From positions 1-55,491 of the forward strand of contig JABANP010000346.1 in the NCBI GenBank assembly GCA_013115135.1: a DNA stretch of 55,491 bases, written 5' to 3'. Source of the DNA: Perkinsus olseni (Eukaryota > Perkinsozoa > Perkinsida > Perkinsidae). A program made the translations under genes and the position numbers. Under the pieces are notes generated by a model. That model saw only the letters and a list, made by a program, of their open reading frames with translations, was not told the origin of the DNA and did not search any database. Positions 53,785 to 55,491 of the stretch are shown here, piece after piece (within the stretch, counting starts at the first letter, position 1; each line of letters opens with the position of its first letter).

Positions 53785-54520
53785 TTACAAGATCTTCAAG
53801 CATCTCCCACCGTTACTACCCTTTAAAGCGACTGCCGTCATGCAGGTGCAGAGAACTCCGAACGTATTGGCCAGCTCTCGACCAGCCGGTAGAAGAATCG
53901 AAGACAGCTCGTCATCCGACTGTAGTTGGGCACAGAAGCAGCCAAACTTCACGACGCAACGCTGAGACAGGGCAAGGGAATCTTCGAGGAGAATGACTGT
54001 AAATCGAAATCGGTGGAATTTTTCAAACGTATCTTTGCTTCGGGGCACTCCTGTATGCTTCCTAGTCACCACTATCGCGCGACACGCAAGCTTCAACCTC
54101 GAGTTTTTTTCCCATTTTTTCCATGGTTTTTTCGACCTTAAACGTTCAGAAATTCTGACCATTCATCAAGGCGACGCGCAGCCGGAAGATTTCTAAAGAT
54201 TCCCACCTTAAAGGCATCAGCTTCTTGAAGTAGCTTTTCTCGAGTGATACTAACACCACCCTTGGGTTCATCATCACCAGCTCGACTCACGTACTCGGAT
54301 ACCTCCGATACATCCACGCCTGAGACGGAGGTCAAAGATACCACCACGATCGATATGCGGCCATAAATTCATAATTGGACCTTGATAGACATGAGCGTCG
54401 TAAAACTGAACCAGCAGCTGATTGAACGGCAGCGACGCGGGCGAAACTAGTCACGATTTCGGGAAATATTTGGCGGTGATCGGTCATTCGCACGTAATAA
54501 AATCTCTGGTTCTTCGCCAC
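53785..54520 (-). CDS. Possible AlkB-like 2OG-Fe(II) dioxygenase, multi-exon
   Basis: About 54440-54350 on the minus strand encodes FNQLLVQFYDAHVYQG then MNLWPHID, resembling the NqLLvNxY and HxD iron-binding segment of AlkB homologs. The frame at 54347 continues with VVVSLTSVSG, like the strand after HxD, and ends at a GTGGGA donor. A later exon (near 54000) has FTVILLEDSLALSQR, like the LLxxxSLxxL segment. The frame changes right after PHID, so a splice or indel is needed. The second iron His and the 2OG-binding Arg were not identified. It could be another fold. Confidence 0.4.
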
Positions 54521-54942
54521 GCCGCATCGCCGCGCTGATTTTTAAACTCGAGATAGTGCGCTCACCATAACAGCCGTGGCAAGGCCATCAAACTCGCTTT
54601 TACCTCGATACTTTTAAGCTAGAGTGATTTGGTATGAGCGCACAAGTCATCTTGCTGACTGAGACTTGATCCCCACACGCAAGTGATGGTGCAAGTTGAA
54701 AGCATCGTATGAGACGATCTCCGAATCTCTGCTGTACTGAGTTTGTCCTCTAGTGAGGGAAAGGCTGAGGGAGGGCCCCACGCCGAGTGAGTTTTCGAGC
54801 AACGAAGCGTGAGGGCGAGCGAATATTGAAGTGACTCTGATATGTTTTTGTTTCTACATAAGTGATACCCTCACACACGAAATCTCACAACCAGAGTCCC
54901 AGTAATGACAGAGAAATCAAAAAAATACTGTATGTTCTGATT

Positions 54943-55242
54943 TCATCCTTTTGCGCACGAACAATACGCGCGGCATAGACCTTGTTCGAAGTGCGGGAAT
55001 TTCGAGCGGTCGCCTCGTGGCCCATGCTTTCGCCGAATCCTCTTTAACTCGCGGCGCGTCGTAGCGTCTGGCCGCGCCATTACTTCAAAGCGACGCCCAG
55101 AAGCCACATGAGGACAGCCACCGGCGCTGGAATCACTTCTCTCGTCCTCAAGAACGTGCGTTCGTAGTGCCCCATGCGCCCAATCCATCTCTGCGCTCAC
55201 TCGGATGAAGCTGATATGAAACGGCTTGACTCCAGCCTGCAT
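54943..55242 (-). CDS. Unrecognised ORF near window end
   Basis: A 99-residue ORF with a basic middle (TTRRELKRIRRKHGPRGDR) and two Cys near the end. It could be part of a transposon-derived protein. No domain is recognised and its start is uncertain. Confidence 0.3.
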   Translation of the reverse strand: MQAGVKPFHISFIRVSAEMDWAHGALRTHVLEDERSDSSAGGCPHVASGRRFEVMARPDATTRRELKRIRRKHGPRGDRSKFPHFEQGLCRAYCSCAKG

Positions 55243-55491
55243 GGTTCAGCCAATCAAGCAACTAGGTATACATGCCATTTCTATTTATTCCAAATATTAT
55301 CATAGCCACATCTCGCCAATCGCTAGCAGCTGACCAAGATACCGCTGTTGCGTCCACAAGCATTGCAGGGCTCCCGTGAACAGAACGCTCAATTAGGATG
55401 CGCTGCGCCCGTCTCTCCGCTCGGAAATCAGATTTCCGCAAATTAACCTATCCAGTATCACTGACTTGCAAACGTGCGGTAGATTATTTCC

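Overview
This window reads as nuclear DNA of a protist with short GT-AG introns (many about 40-60 bases), intron-rich kinase, transporter and MORN genes, families of small secreted proteins, and much decayed transposon sequence. Together these suggest an alveolate. Perkinsus (a parasite of molluscs) is my best guess, but that is an inference from gene style and not a database match. No bacterial operons, rRNA or CRISPR arrays are visible.

Layout. 1-4050: an LTR-type retrotransposon with RNase H, reverse transcriptase and protease on the minus strand and a Gag-like ORF facing away on the plus strand. 4.05-7.6 kb: mostly unassigned DNA full of hairpins, with exons of a coiled-coil protein. 8.0-9.7 kb: a minus-strand receiver domain-class III cyclase gene. 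11.05-11.96 kb: a foldback element with 233-base inverted arms. 12.6-13.3 kb: a decayed Helitron-type Rep. 13.4-16.3 kb: tRNA-like repeats and a possible myosin fragment. 17.1-19.85 kb: a second retrotransposon pol (RT, RNase H, integrase) lying between two arrays of 15-base repeats. 20.6-23.2 kb: unrecognised exons, one acidic. 23.7-25.0 kb: a MORN-repeat gene. 27.0-34.5 kb: three paralogous secreted proteins (one a pseudogene) plus an unrelated secreted protein, all with basic NLS-like patches. 36.3-37.1 kb: a class I methyltransferase. 41-44.2 kb: a sodium/proton exchanger in many exons. 45.7-48.7 kb: a cyclin-dependent kinase in ten exons. 49.1-50.5 kb: a TBC Rab-GAP. 50.8-55.2 kb: small unknown proteins and a possible AlkB-like dioxygenase.

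The most unusual signal is a genome-wide habit, not a single gene. Dozens of short perfect palindromes occur whose two arms are separated by exactly one base, often in overlapping ladders. They occur in intergenic DNA, introns, transposons and genes. In a secreted-protein pseudogene one such palindrome can be recognised as a 14-base insertion, because removing it brings the frame and length back into register with two intact paralogs. A second palindrome sits at another frameshift of the same gene, and similar ones sit at the frame breaks of the second retrotransposon and the Helitron Rep. Two further intron signals stand out: a short motif (core AATTTCGTGGCG) shared by introns of the exchanger and the kinase in both orientations, and tRNA-like B-box segments inside introns of three genes.
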